A stretch of DNA of 64,000 bases from Ideonella alba (GTDB lineage: Bacteria > Pseudomonadota > Gammaproteobacteria > Burkholderiales > Burkholderiaceae_C), in assembly GCF_018069875.1 (NCBI RefSeq), contig NZ_JAGQDF010000002.1, forward strand, positions 62,001 through 126,000, given 5' to 3'. A model generated the notes under the pieces. That model had not been told where the DNA came from and did not search any database. It saw only the letters and a list, made by a program, of their open reading frames with translations. A program made the position numbers and the translations under genes. Shown piece by piece: positions 55,006 through 63,612 of this stretch (the stretch's first letter is position 1; the number at the start of each line of letters is the position of its first letter).

Positions 55006-57255
55006 TCAGCGTCGGCGCACCTGCCGCACGCCGGTGACGCGTGCCACCACCTGCATCACCTGGCGCAGCCGAGAGGCATCGGCCACCTCGACCGTGAAGG
55101 TCATGCGCGCGCTGCGGCCATGCAGGTCCTGCACCGACTGCGTGTGCACACCGGTGACGTTCATGCGCTCCTTGGCGAAGACCTCGGTGATGTCGCGCAG
55201 CAGGCCCTGGCGGTCGGCGGCCTCGATCTGCACGTCCACCGGGTACACCGCCTCGCCAGGCCGGGACGGTTGGCCCCACGCCACGGCAATCACCCGGTCG
55301 CCGAAGCGCTCGGCCATGTGGCGGAAATTGGCGCAGTCGCGACGGTGCACGGCCACGCCCTTGCCGCGGGTGACGAAGCCGCCGATCGCGTCCGGCGGCG
55401 CCGGGCGGCAGCAGCGGGCCAGGCTGGTCAGCAGGCTCTCGACGCCCACCACCAGCACGCCGCCACGGGCGCCGCCGGTGTCGGCGCGAGAGCGCTTGAG
55501 GGCCGGCACCTCCTCGTCCGCGACCGGCTCGGCCGGGCGCAGCAACTGCTCGATGTGGCGCAGCGAATACTCGTCCTTGCCCACCACCTCGAACAGCGCC
55601 TCGGCGTCCTTGAAGCCCAGTCGCTCAGCCAGTTCATCGAGCTTGAGGGCGGTGCGGCCCTCGCGCTGCAGCAGCTTCTCCACCAGTTCGCGCCCGCGCG
55701 CCACGGTGACCGCCTGGGCCTGGGCGTTGAACCAGGCGCGCACCTTGGCGCGTGCCCGCGGGCTGCGCAGGAAACCCAGCTCCGGGTTCAGCCAGTCCAG
55801 CGACGGCCCGCCCTCCTTGGCCACGGTGATCTCCACCGTCTGTCCGTTGGCCAGTGGCGTGGACAGGGGCACCAGTTGCCCGTCGACCTTGGCGCCGCGG
55901 CAGCGGTGTCCCACGTCGGTGTGCAGCGCATAGGCGAAATCCACCGGCGTGGCGCCGGCGGTCAGCTCGACCACCGCAGCCTGCGGCGTGAAGACGTAGA
56001 TCCGGTCCTCGAAGTCCGGGCCGCTGTGCTCGCCCTGCTGGGCGAAATCGCGTTCCCAGGCCAGCAGCTGGCGCAGCACCGCCTTGCGGGCCTCGGCCAC
56101 CTTCTCCTCGAACTCGCCGGCGGCGCGCACCCCCGCGTAGCCCTTGCTGCCGGCCTCCTTGTAGGCCCAGTGCGCGGCCACGCCATGCTCGGCATGCTCG
56201 TGCATGGCCTGGGTGCGGATCTGCACCTCGATCGGCCGGTCGTCGTCGGCCAGCACCACGGTGTGCAGCGAGCGGTAGCCGTTGGGTTTGGGGCGGGCGA
56301 TGTAGTCGTCGAACTCGCCCGGCACCGGGCGGAAGCGCTCGTGCACGCGCGACAGCGCGGCGTAGCAGGCCGGCACATCGGCCACGATGACCCGCAGCGC
56401 GGCCTTGTCCATCACCCGCTCGAAGCCCAGCTGCTTGCCCTGCATCTTCTTCCAGATGCTGTAGAGGTGCTTGGGGCGGCCGTGCACCACGGCCGCCACG
56501 CCGTGCGCCTGCAGGTCGGCCGCCACCAGCCGGCGCAGGGCATCCACGCCCTCCTCGCGCTCGATGCGCTTCTCGGCCAGCAGGCGGGCGATGCGGCGGT
56601 ATTCCTCAGGTTGCAGGAAGCGGAAGGCCAGGTCCTCCAGCTCCCACTTGATCTGCCAGATGCCCAGCCGGTTGGCCAGCGGTGCGAAGACCTGCGCCGA
56701 CTCGGCCGCCAGCGCTTGCGGACAGGCGGTCTTGCTGGCCGCATACCAGCGCAGCGTCTGCAGCCGCGAGGCCAGGCGCAGCAGCACCACCCGCAGGTCG
56801 CGCGAGAAGGCCAGCAGCATCTTGCGCACCCGTTCGGTCTGCTGGGCCTGCTGGTCGTCGTCGATCTGCGCCTCGCGCGCGGCGCGCTGGATCTGCACCA
56901 GCTTGCGAGTCAGCGTGACCAGGCTGGCGAAGGACGGCCCGAAGGCCTTCTCGATCACCTCCTCGGGGCGCTGCAGGTAGTCGCCGGCGTAGACCAGGTA
57001 GGCCGCTGCCTGCAGACTGGGCGCACCGCCAATGTCCCGCAGGATGCCGGCCACGCCCTGGGCATGGGCGTAGGCGTCCTCGCCGGTGTCCAGTTCGCGG
57101 CCGGCGAGCAGCGGCTCGGCAAAGGCGCGCGCGCGCTCCAGCGCCGCCAGGCTGTCTTCCAGCGCCTGGGCGGCGGCGTGGCGCACCGCGGGCGACTCGC
57201 CAGCCAGCGTGACGATCGGCGCCGCGCCTTCGTGCAGCGTGCTTCCGCTCTTCAT
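55006..57255 (-). CDS. relA: GTP pyrophosphokinase RelA ((p)ppGpp synthetase I)
   Basis: 749 residues. Makes (p)ppGpp on starved ribosomes. The N-terminal hydrolase-like domain is degenerate: YAHAQGVAGILRDIGGAPS and YLVYAGDYLQRPEEVIE replace the catalytic His-Asp residues, which marks RelA rather than SpoT. The synthetase domain has GRPKHLYSIWKKMQGKQLGF, RVMDKAALRVIVADVPACYA, FDDYIARPKPNGYRSLHTVV and EVQIRTQAMHEHAEHG. TGS (about 405-465), a zinc-finger-like Cys segment (ARCCRPAPPD) and ACT domains follow. The start overlaps the upstream hydrolase stop by four bases. Confidence 0.95.
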   Translation of the reverse strand: MKSGSTLHEGAAPIVTLAGESPAVRHAAAQALEDSLAALERARAFAEPLLAGRELDTGEDAYAHAQGVAGILRDIGGAPSLQAAAYLVYAGDYLQRPEEVIEKAFGPSFASLVTLTRKLVQIQRAAREAQIDDDQQAQQTERVRKMLLAFSRDLRVVLLRLASRLQTLRWYAASKTACPQALAAESAQVFAPLANRLGIWQIKWELEDLAFRFLQPEEYRRIARLLAEKRIEREEGVDALRRLVAADLQAHGVAAVVHGRPKHLYSIWKKMQGKQLGFERVMDKAALRVIVADVPACYAALSRVHERFRPVPGEFDDYIARPKPNGYRSLHTVVLADDDRPIEVQIRTQAMHEHAEHGVAAHWAYKEAGSKGYAGVRAAGEFEEKVAEARKAVLRQLLAWERDFAQQGEHSGPDFEDRIYVFTPQAAVVELTAGATPVDFAYALHTDVGHRCRGAKVDGQLVPLSTPLANGQTVEITVAKEGGPSLDWLNPELGFLRSPRARAKVRAWFNAQAQAVTVARGRELVEKLLQREGRTALKLDELAERLGFKDAEALFEVVGKDEYSLRHIEQLLRPAEPVADEEVPALKRSRADTGGARGGVLVVGVESLLTSLARCCRPAPPDAIGGFVTRGKGVAVHRRDCANFRHMAERFGDRVIAVAWGQPSRPGEAVYPVDVQIEAADRQGLLRDITEVFAKERMNVTGVHTQSVQDLHGRSARMTFTVEVADASRLRQVMQVVARVTGVRQVRRR

Positions 57256-58124
57256 GCGCCCAGCAGGAACTCCCGCACCGCGGCCACCTGGTCCGGCTGC
57301 ACCAGCATCGGCGCGTGGCCGACGCCCTCAAACACCCGCAGCCGGGCCCGCGGACCACGGCGGGTCATCTCATCCGCCGTGAGGGCCGACAGCAGATCGG
57401 ACTGCGCGCCGCGCAGCAGCAGCGTCGGGCAGCGGATCGCGTCATAGCTGGCCCACAGCGCGGCCTCGCCCGCAGCGGCCACGTCGGCCGTCACCTGGCG
57501 GAAGGGCACGGCGATCGCCGGGTCGTAGTGGGGCTTGAAGCCGTCGCCCTCGGGCGCCAGCTGCGGCCGGGTCAGGTCCAGCCACTGTTCGCGGGTGTGC
57601 GGACCAAACCCCTGCGAGATGGCCCACAGCGCGTCGGCCGCCTCGTCCAGGCTGGCCCAGTGCACCGGCTGACCCAGGTACTGGCCAATGCGCTGCAGCG
57701 AGGCGAATTCGATCTTCGGACCCACGTCGTTGAGCACCAGGCGCTGGATCGGCGAGTCCGGCAGCGCCGCCAGGCCCATGCCGATCAAGCCGCCCATCGA
57801 CGTGCCCACCCAGTGCAGGGTGCGGGCATCCAGGCGCGCCAGCAGCGTCACCATGTCGGCCACATAGGCCGTGATGGCGTAGCCAGCCGGGTTCTTCAGC
57901 CAGGCTGAGCGGCCGCGGCCCACCACGTCGGGGCAGACCACGCGGTAGTCGGCGGCCATGGCGCGGGCCAGGGTGTCGAAATCACGGCCCTGGCGCGACA
58001 GCCCGTGCACGCAGACCAGCACCTGGTCATTGGCCGGGTCGCCCCACTCCCAGTAGGCCATCCGGTGCAGTCCGCAGGCGCCCAGGCAGCTGACGTCTCT
58101 CAGGCGGGGTTCGCTGGCGGTCAT
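57252..58124 (-). CDS. Alpha/beta-fold hydrolase
   Basis: 290 residues. VLVCVHGLSRQGRDFDTLAR is the oxyanion HG motif, LHWVGTSMGGLIGMGLAALP carries the nucleophile Ser (G-T-S-M-G), and CPTLLLRGAQSDLLSALTAD plus FEGVGHAPMLVQPDQ give the Asp and His. The family includes esterases and 3-oxoadipate enol-lactonase-like enzymes; the substrate is unknown. ATG 58124 was chosen from a much longer open frame because the domain starts soon after. It is upstream of relA with an ATGA overlap and is divergent from the 3-hydroxybutyrate dehydrogenase gene. Confidence 0.85.
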   Translation of the reverse strand: MTASEPRLRDVSCLGACGLHRMAYWEWGDPANDQVLVCVHGLSRQGRDFDTLARAMAADYRVVCPDVVGRGRSAWLKNPAGYAITAYVADMVTLLARLDARTLHWVGTSMGGLIGMGLAALPDSPIQRLVLNDVGPKIEFASLQRIGQYLGQPVHWASLDEAADALWAISQGFGPHTREQWLDLTRPQLAPEGDGFKPHYDPAIAVPFRQVTADVAAAGEAALWASYDAIRCPTLLLRGAQSDLLSALTADEMTRRGPRARLRVFEGVGHAPMLVQPDQVAAVREFLLGA

Positions 58125-58194
58125 GGCGTGTAGTCTTCGTGAAAGCCTGGGGGCCGGATAATCCACTGTAGCAACCGCCAAGGAGATTTTTCGC

Positions 58195-58974
58195 ATGCTC
58201 AACGGAAAAACCGCGCTGGTCACCGGATCGACCAGCGGCATCGGCCTCGGGATCGCCAAGGCCCTGGCCGCCCAGGGCGCCCATGTGATGCTCAACGGCT
58301 TCGGCGACACCGCCGCCGCCCAGGCCGAGGTCGCCGCTGTCGCCACCGGCGGCGCCCGCGTCGGCTACCACGGCGCCGACATGAGCAAGCCGGCCGAGAT
58401 CGAGGCCATGGTCCAGGCCTGCACGGCCGAATTCGGCGCCGTTGACATCCTGGTCAACAACGCCGGCATCCAGTTCGTGGCGCCGGTGGATGAGTTTCCG
58501 GTCGAGCGCTGGGACGCAATCATCGCCATCAACCTCAGCTCGGTCTTCCATGCCACCCGGGTGGCGCTGCCGGGCATGAAGGCGCGCGGCTGGGGCCGCA
58601 TCATCAACGTGGCCTCGGTGCACGGTCTGGTGGCTTCGGCCAACAAGTCGGCCTATGTGGCTGCCAAGCACGGCGTGATCGGCCTGACCAAGGCGGTGGC
58701 CCTGGAAACCGCCACCACGCCCGTCACCTGCAATGCGATCTGCCCGGGCTGGGTGCTGACGCCGCTGGTGCAGAAGCAGGTGGATGCCCGCGCCGCCGCC
58801 GACGGCGTGGACAACGCCGAGGCCACCCGCCGCCTGCTCTCCGAGAAGGAGCCGTCGCAGCAGTTCACCACGCCGGAGGAACTGGCCGCGATGGCGGTGT
58901 TCATGTGCTCGCCCGCCGCCGGCAACCTGCGCGGCACCGCCGTCAACATGGACGGCGGCTGGGTCGCCCAGTAA
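58195..58974 (+). CDS. bdhA: 3-hydroxybutyrate dehydrogenase
   Basis: 259 residues. Short-chain dehydrogenase oxidising D-3-hydroxybutyrate to acetoacetate with NAD. Cofactor motif KTALVTGSTSGIGLGIAKAL, VDILVNNAGIQFVAPVDEFP, catalytic Ser in INVASVHGLVASANKSAYVA and Tyr-x3-Lys in AYVAAKHGVIGLTKAVALET. The segment CNAICPGWVLTPLVQKQVDA is diagnostic for this enzyme. AAGGAG lies nine bases upstream of the ATG, and GATAAT at 58157-58162 is a candidate -10. With phaR in the same region, a PHB degradation role is plausible. Confidence 0.93.
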   Translation: MLNGKTALVTGSTSGIGLGIAKALAAQGAHVMLNGFGDTAAAQAEVAAVATGGARVGYHGADMSKPAEIEAMVQACTAEFGAVDILVNNAGIQFVAPVDEFPVERWDAIIAINLSSVFHATRVALPGMKARGWGRIINVASVHGLVASANKSAYVAAKHGVIGLTKAVALETATTPVTCNAICPGWVLTPLVQKQVDARAAADGVDNAEATRRLLSEKEPSQQFTTPEELAAMAVFMCSPAAGNLRGTAVNMDGGWVAQ

Positions 58975-58993
58975 GGCCTGCCCAGCGCTGGAT

Positions 58994-59734
58994 TCAGCGC
59001 ATCTGCACGCTGCCGTTGACGGTGGCCGTCACCGTGCCCTTGCCCGCCTCGGTGGGCAGCGGCGCGTCCTCGGCCATGCGGGCCGAGGCCATGGCCACGC
59101 GCGGCACCGGCACGCCGCCGCCGTCCTGGTCCAGACCCACGTTGACCTCACGCACCGAGAAGCCGCCGTAACCGAAGGCCTTGGCCTGCTCCGCCGCACG
59201 GGCGCGAAAGCGGGCGATCGCCTGGGCCGTCACCTGCGACTCGACCTGTTCACGCGCCTCGCGCGACAGGCTGAAGCCCACGCCGGCGATGCTCATGCTG
59301 CTGATGCGGCCGCCCAGCTGGCTGATCGCCGCCATATCGCGGCCTTCGACCAGCAGCCGGGTGCTACCCTGCCAGCCGCTGATCTGGCCCTTGCTGCCAT
59401 AGCGCGGGTAGATCGAGAAGCCGCCCGTCTGCACCTCGACCTGACCCGGCCGCGCCACGCGGCGGGCCTCGGCCAGTGCGGCCTCCAGCGCGGTCTTGAG
59501 CTGCGACTGCACGACGCCGGCATCGCTGCCCTCGCGGCTGGCCTGGAAGCTCAGTGACATCCAGTCGTGGGGCACGTCGACGCTGGCGCTGGCGCTGAGC
59601 GTCAACACGCCCTGCGGCACCGGGCCAGGTGCCGCCGCAGCGGTCTGCGCCAGGGCGGGCACAGCGGCCAGCGAGGCCAGGGGGATCAGCAGCGTGTGGC
59701 GGCCGAGTCGCTTGAGGGAGGTGGTGTGCGTCAT
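58994..59734 (-). CDS. Exported SIMPL-domain protein
   Basis: 246 residues. A signal peptide (HTLLIPLASLAAVPALAQ) is followed by a SIMPL (DUF541) domain: GVLTLSASASVDVPHDWMSL, VQTGGFSIYPRYGSKGQISG and GVGFSLSREAREQVESQVTA. SIMPL proteins form periplasmic or outer-membrane-associated oligomers linked to stress tolerance; the biochemical role here is unknown. It is convergent with bdhA (19 bases apart) and divergent from the ompR-type gene. Confidence 0.87.
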   Translation of the reverse strand: MTHTTSLKRLGRHTLLIPLASLAAVPALAQTAAAAPGPVPQGVLTLSASASVDVPHDWMSLSFQASREGSDAGVVQSQLKTALEAALAEARRVARPGQVEVQTGGFSIYPRYGSKGQISGWQGSTRLLVEGRDMAAISQLGGRISSMSIAGVGFSLSREAREQVESQVTAQAIARFRARAAEQAKAFGYGGFSVREVNVGLDQDGGGVPVPRVAMASARMAEDAPLPTEAGKGTVTATVNGSVQMR

Positions 59735-59871
59735 GGCTCCACAACGCACGGCAGGCCGCAGCCGATGACCCGGCCTGACCGGGGGCAACAGTTGTAACAA
59801 CGGGTCAAGTAACCCTGGGCAATCCGGCTTTGCCAAGCACAATCGGCTCTGTTACAAATTGGGGACACGCC

Positions 59872-60609
59872 ATGAATGCCACCGCCACGCCCAAGCAGGA
59901 CCGGGTCGTCGTCGTTGACGACGACGCCCGCATCCGTGACCTGCTGCGTCGCTACCTCACCCAGGAAGGCTTCGAGGTGCTGCTGGCCGAGGACGCCAAG
60001 GCGCTCAACCGCCTGCTGACGCGCGAGACGATCGACATGATCATCCTCGACCTGATGCTGCCAGGCGAGGACGGCCTGTCGATCTGCCGCCGCCTGCGCG
60101 CCGCCAACGACCCCACGCCGATCATCATGCTGACGGCCAAGGTCGAGGACGTCGACCGCATCGTCGGCCTGGAGGTGGGCGCCGACGACTACCTGCCCAA
60201 ACCCTTCAACCCGCGCGAGCTGCTGGCCCGCATCCACGCCGTGCTGCGCCGCCGCCCGCGGCTGGAGGCCCCTGGCGCGCCCTCCAGCGAGGCCGAGATC
60301 GTCAAGTTCGGCCCCTTCGAGTTCGACCTCTCGCTGCGCCGCCTGACCAAGGACGGCGAGCCGATCACGCTGACCACCGGCGAGTTCTCGATGCTCAAGG
60401 CGCTGGTGCGTCACCCGCGCCAGCCGCTGTCGCGCGACAAGCTGGCGCAGCTGGCGCGCGGCCGCGAGTTCGAGCCCTTCGACCGCAGCCTGGACGTGCA
60501 GATCTCGCGCCTGCGCAAGATGCTCGAGCCGGACCCGTCCAACCCGCGCTACATCCAGACGGTCTGGGGCGTGGGCTACGTCTTCGTGCCTGCTGAAGGA
60601 CCGGCTTGA
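59872..60609 (+). CDS. ompR: OmpR-family response regulator
   Basis: 245 residues. The receiver domain has VVVVDDDARIRDLLRRYLTQ with Asp17/Asp18, phosphoacceptor Asp60 in MIILDLMLPGEDGLSICRRL and Lys in DYLPKPFNPRELLARI. The winged-helix DNA-binding domain (about 140-243) shows LTTGEFSMLKALVRHPRQPL and the C-terminal YIQTVWGVGYVFVPAEG. The ATG at 59872 is preceded by an AT-richer stretch with GTTGTAACAAC. The stop codon overlaps the TTG start of the kinase gene. OmpR is the closest paralogue group by sequence pattern, not proof of porin control. Confidence 0.9.
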   Translation: MNATATPKQDRVVVVDDDARIRDLLRRYLTQEGFEVLLAEDAKALNRLLTRETIDMIILDLMLPGEDGLSICRRLRAANDPTPIIMLTAKVEDVDRIVGLEVGADDYLPKPFNPRELLARIHAVLRRRPRLEAPGAPSSEAEIVKFGPFEFDLSLRRLTKDGEPITLTTGEFSMLKALVRHPRQPLSRDKLAQLARGREFEPFDRSLDVQISRLRKMLEPDPSNPRYIQTVWGVGYVFVPAEGPA

Positions 60610-61931
60610 AGCGTCCCGCGTTCACGCTGAACCTGTTCTGGCGCACCTTCTTCCTGCTGGGGGTGCTGCTGGCCGGTGGCGTGTTCGCATGGGTCATCAC
60701 GCTGCGCCAGCTGGAGTTCGAGCCGCGGGCGGTGCAGGCGGCGCAGCAGATCGCCAGCCTGGTCAACCTGTCACGGGCGGCGCTGCGCTACTCGGACGGC
60801 ATCAACCGCATCGCCGTGGTCAAGACCATGAGCGAGCAAGAGGCCGTGCGGGTGCTGCCCCGCGAGCCCAAGGACCAGTGGGAGCCCTTCGAGACCGACC
60901 GCTTCACCCGCCTGGTGGCCGCCGACCTGCGCGCCCGGCTGGGCGAGGACACCATCATCGCCCGCACGGTGAACAACCAGACCGCGCTGTGGGTGGGCTT
61001 CCAGATCGAGCACGACCCCTACTGGATGCAGGCCGAATACGCCCGACTGGAACCCCTGACGCCCAGCACCTGGTTCCTGTGGGTCATCACCGCGGTCATC
61101 GCCACGGTCCTGGGTTCGGTGGCCGTGGCCCGCCTGATCAACCGGCCGCTGAAGGACCTGTCGTTTGCCGCCAGCCGCATCCGCGAGGGCGAGTTCGACT
61201 CCCGCCTGGACGAGACCACCATGACCAGCGAGATCCGCGCGGTCAACATCGGCTTCAACCGCATGGCGCGCGAGCTGGCCAAGGTCGAGGAAGAGCGGGC
61301 GGTGATGCTGGCGGGCATCAGCCATGACCTGCGCACGCCGCTGGCGCGCCTGCGCCTGGAGGCCGAGATCTCGGTGTCCGACGAGGAGGCCCGCCGCAAC
61401 ATGGCGATGGACATCGACCAGTTCGACAACATCATCGACAAGTTCATGGACTACGCCCGCCCGGAGGACGCCAAGGTGCGACCGGTGGACCTGGCGCAGA
61501 TCATCGAACGCGAGGCCATGGCCTTCCGCGACACCAGCCAGATCCGCATCCTGCTGAAGCTGCCGCAGAGCCTGGTGGTGCAGGGCGACGAGGTGGAGCT
61601 GGGCCGGGTCTTCGCCAACCTCTTCGAGAACGCGCGCCGCTACGGCCGCACCCTGGACACGGGCGTGGCCAAGGTCATCGTCAGCCATGTGCAGACCGGC
61701 GTGGACGTGATCGTCACCGTGCGCGACCACGGCCCGGGCGTGCCGCCGGAGAAGCTGGGCCACCTGACAACGCCCTTCTTCCGCGGCGACGCCGCCCGCA
61801 CCGCCGCCAGTGGGGCCGGCCTGGGCCTGGCCATCGTCAAGAAGACGCTGCAGCGCATGGGCGGCACGCTGGACCTGGCCAATGCGCGCGACAGCGGGCT
61901 GATCGCCCACATCCGGCTGAAGAAGGCCTGA
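60606..61931 (+). CDS. envZ: EnvZ-type sensor histidine kinase
   Basis: 441 residues with a TTG start that overlaps the regulator stop (TTGA). Two transmembrane helices (about 8-30 and 157-178) flank a periplasmic sensor domain. A HAMP domain follows (RLINRPLKDLSFAASRIREG). The HisKA phosphoacceptor His240 is in LAGISHDLRTPLARLRLEAE. ATPase boxes are VFANLFENARRYGR, TVRDHGPGVPPEKL and SGAGLGLAIVKKTLQRMG. The TTG was chosen because no ATG or GTG occurs before the first helix. It forms an operon with the ompR-type gene. Confidence 0.92.
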   Translation: MKRPAFTLNLFWRTFFLLGVLLAGGVFAWVITLRQLEFEPRAVQAAQQIASLVNLSRAALRYSDGINRIAVVKTMSEQEAVRVLPREPKDQWEPFETDRFTRLVAADLRARLGEDTIIARTVNNQTALWVGFQIEHDPYWMQAEYARLEPLTPSTWFLWVITAVIATVLGSVAVARLINRPLKDLSFAASRIREGEFDSRLDETTMTSEIRAVNIGFNRMARELAKVEEERAVMLAGISHDLRTPLARLRLEAEISVSDEEARRNMAMDIDQFDNIIDKFMDYARPEDAKVRPVDLAQIIEREAMAFRDTSQIRILLKLPQSLVVQGDEVELGRVFANLFENARRYGRTLDTGVAKVIVSHVQTGVDVIVTVRDHGPGVPPEKLGHLTTPFFRGDAARTAASGAGLGLAIVKKTLQRMGGTLDLANARDSGLIAHIRLKKA

Positions 61932-61951
61932 GCGCGTCGCGCCGCAGGGCC

Positions 61952-61982
61952 GCGCATCAGTGGCGCATCAGTGGCGCATCAG
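61952..61982. repeat. 11-bp tandem repeat across the ispF stop codon
   Basis: GCGCATCAGTG occurs at 61952-61962 and 61963-61973, with a third copy truncated at 61974-61982. Each unit carries a TGA on the minus strand; the ispF stop is at 61968-61970. Replication slippage is the simplest origin. Confidence 0.85.
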
Positions 61983-62462
61983 CAGGCACACCGCCCGCGT
62001 CTCGATCGCGCGGCCCTCGCCCACCGGGCCCATCTTCTCGGCCGTCTTGGCCTTGACGTTGACCCGCTCGGGCGCAATGCCCAGCGCTTGGGCGATGCGG
62101 GCCACCATGGCCTGGATGTGCGGCGCCATCTTCGGCGCCTGCGCGACGATGGTGCTGTCGACGTTCACCACCTGCCAGCCGGCGGCCTGCACGCGGCGCA
62201 CCGCCTCGCTCAGCAGGCGGTGCGAGTCGGCGCCGGCGAACTCGGAGGCGGTGTCCGGGAAATGGCGGCCGATGTCGCCCAGGCCGGCAGCGCCCAGCAC
62301 GGCGTCGGTGATCGCGTGCAGCAGCGCGTCGGCGTCCGAATGGCCCAGCAGGCCCAGCGCATGCGGGATCGTCACGCCGCCCAGCACCAGTGGCCGGCCA
62401 GCGACCAGGGCGTGGGTGTCCCAACCCTCGCCCACGCGGATCTCGGGAATGCCGGGAGTCAT
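61968..62462 (-). CDS. ispF: 2-C-methyl-D-erythritol 2,4-cyclodiphosphate synthase IspF
   Basis: 164 residues. Fifth step of the MEP isoprenoid pathway. The zinc ligands Asp15 and His17 are in [20 protein letters not shown] and His49 in [33 protein letters not shown] and [20 protein letters not shown] complete the family pattern. The ATG overlaps the ispD stop by four bases (ATGA), so they are translated together. Its stop codon sits in an 11-bp tandem repeat. Confidence 0.96.
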   Translation of the reverse strand: MTPGIPEIRVGEGWDTHALVAGRPLVLGGVTIPHALGLLGHSDADALLHAITDAVLGAAGLGDIGRHFPDTASEFAGADSHRLLSEAVRRVQAAGWQVVNVDSTIVAQAPKMAPHIQAMVARIAQALGIAPERVNVKAKTAEKMGPVGEGRAIETRAVCLLMRH

Positions 62463-63532
62463 TCAGCCACCTCCATGCGCTCGGAAAGCGTCCAGCGCAC
62501 GCCGCTGGGGTCCACCAGGTCCAGATCGCGACGGCCCCAGGCGCGCTGCTGTGGCGGCTGCACCGCCACGCCGTAGCGCGCCGCCAGGCCAGCCTGCTGG
62601 ATGCGCGCCCACAGGGCGTCCAGATCGTCCACCGTCAGGTGCAGGTGCTGCGCATGGGCGGCCTGCGGGGCCTCGTGGCGCTGCAGCAGGAAACCGGCGC
62701 GGCCCATCCTGAAGCCGGCCAGGTCGCCCATGGCGAATTCGCGGGTGAAACCCAGGTCCTGGTAGAACTGCTGTGCGGTGGCGAAGTCGCGCGCCGGCAC
62801 GGTGGCGCGGATCTCGGGGCCGCCGCGGCTGGCCAGCAGGCGCTCGGCCAGCGCGAAGTCGGGCGGGAAGGTGATCTTCAGGTTCTCCCAGTCGCCGCGC
62901 ACCAGACGCGGGCGGTGGCCCAGCGCCTCGACAGCGCTGGCCTCATCGGTCACCTGCTCGCCGGCAAAGGCCAGTGCGGGCGCCAGCAGGCCCAGGCGGA
63001 ACATCTGCGGCGTCTGGGCCGCCCATTTGCCGGCGCGGTCCACGGTGGCGGCCACGCGGCCATCCTGCTCGCTCTTGAGGGTATCGGCCAGCGGCAGCGC
63101 CAGCAGGCCGCCGATCTCGTCGTCCTGGCAGGCGTCGATCAGGCGGTCCACCCACTCGGGCTGCAGCAGGCAGCGCGCGGCGTCATGCACCAGCACCCAG
63201 TCCTGCGGCTGGGCGCCGCGCGCACGCAGCTCGTTCAGGCCGTTGGCCACGGTCTCGGCGCGGCTGGCGCCGCCGGCCTTGGCCAGCCACAGGCGCTCAC
63301 CGGCCAGGCCGGGCAGGTCGTCCTCGAACTGCTCGTCGTCGGGCGCCAGCACCACCAGCGTGCCCGCCAGGCGCGGCACGCGCGCCAAGGCCGTGAGGGT
63401 GTGGGCCACCAGTGGCCGGCCCGCCAGCGGCTGGTACTGCTTGGGGCCCAGCGTGCCGGCCCGGGTGCCGGTGCCGGCACAGGGCACCAGGGCGAAGAAG
63501 CGGGGTTCGGCCCCGACGGCGTACGTTGTCAT
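62459..63532 (-). CDS. ispD: IspD (MEP cytidylyltransferase) fused to a C-terminal VOC (glyoxalase/bleomycin-resistance-like) domain
   Basis: 357 residues, compared with about 230 for ordinary IspD. Residues 1-236 are Isp[21 protein letters not shown] with the CTP loop Gly/Arg/Lys residues, [40 protein letters not shown] and [20 protein letters not shown]. Residues 239-352 are a single VOC module: [59 protein letters not shown] and [20 protein letters not shown]. The frame runs through without a stop or gap between domains. The VOC module is of the short dimerising type. Its role is unknown. Confidence 0.9.
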   Translation of the reverse strand: MTTYAVGAEPRFFALVPCAGTGTRAGTLGPKQYQPLAGRPLVAHTLTALARVPRLAGTLVVLAPDDEQFEDDLPGLAGERLWLAKAGGASRAETVANGLNELRARGAQPQDWVLVHDAARCLLQPEWVDRLIDACQDDEIGGLLALPLADTLKSEQDGRVAATVDRAGKWAAQTPQMFRLGLLAPALAFAGEQVTDEASAVEALGHRPRLVRGDWENLKITFPPDFALAERLLASRGGPEIRATVPARDFATAQQFYQDLGFTREFAMGDLAGFRMGRAGFLLQRHEAPQAAHAQHLHLTVDDLDALWARIQQAGLAARYGVAVQPPQQRAWGRRDLDLVDPSGVRWTLSERMEVAE

Positions 63533-63539
63533 CGACTGA

Positions 63540-63549
63540 ATTCTAGAAT
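63540..63549. promoter_or_regulatory. Shared palindromic -10 region between ispD and mfd
   Basis: ATTCTAGAAT reads TAGAAT (5 of 6 to TATAAT) on both strands between the divergent genes. On the minus strand it is 7 bases before the ispD ATG, which implies a leaderless transcript if used. No clear -35 was found. Confidence 0.35.
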
Positions 63550-63612
63550 CGATGCCCTCACGCCCCCCTGCGCCGCGCACGGGGGCGTGTCGTCATTGCT
63601 GCCCCCTGCCCC

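Noticed and set aside
62459..63532. Frameshift artefact joining ispD to a separate VOC gene
   Set aside because: No alternative start with a ribosome site is evident at the junction, the frame is continuous, and both domains are intact. It is still listed as a point to verify.
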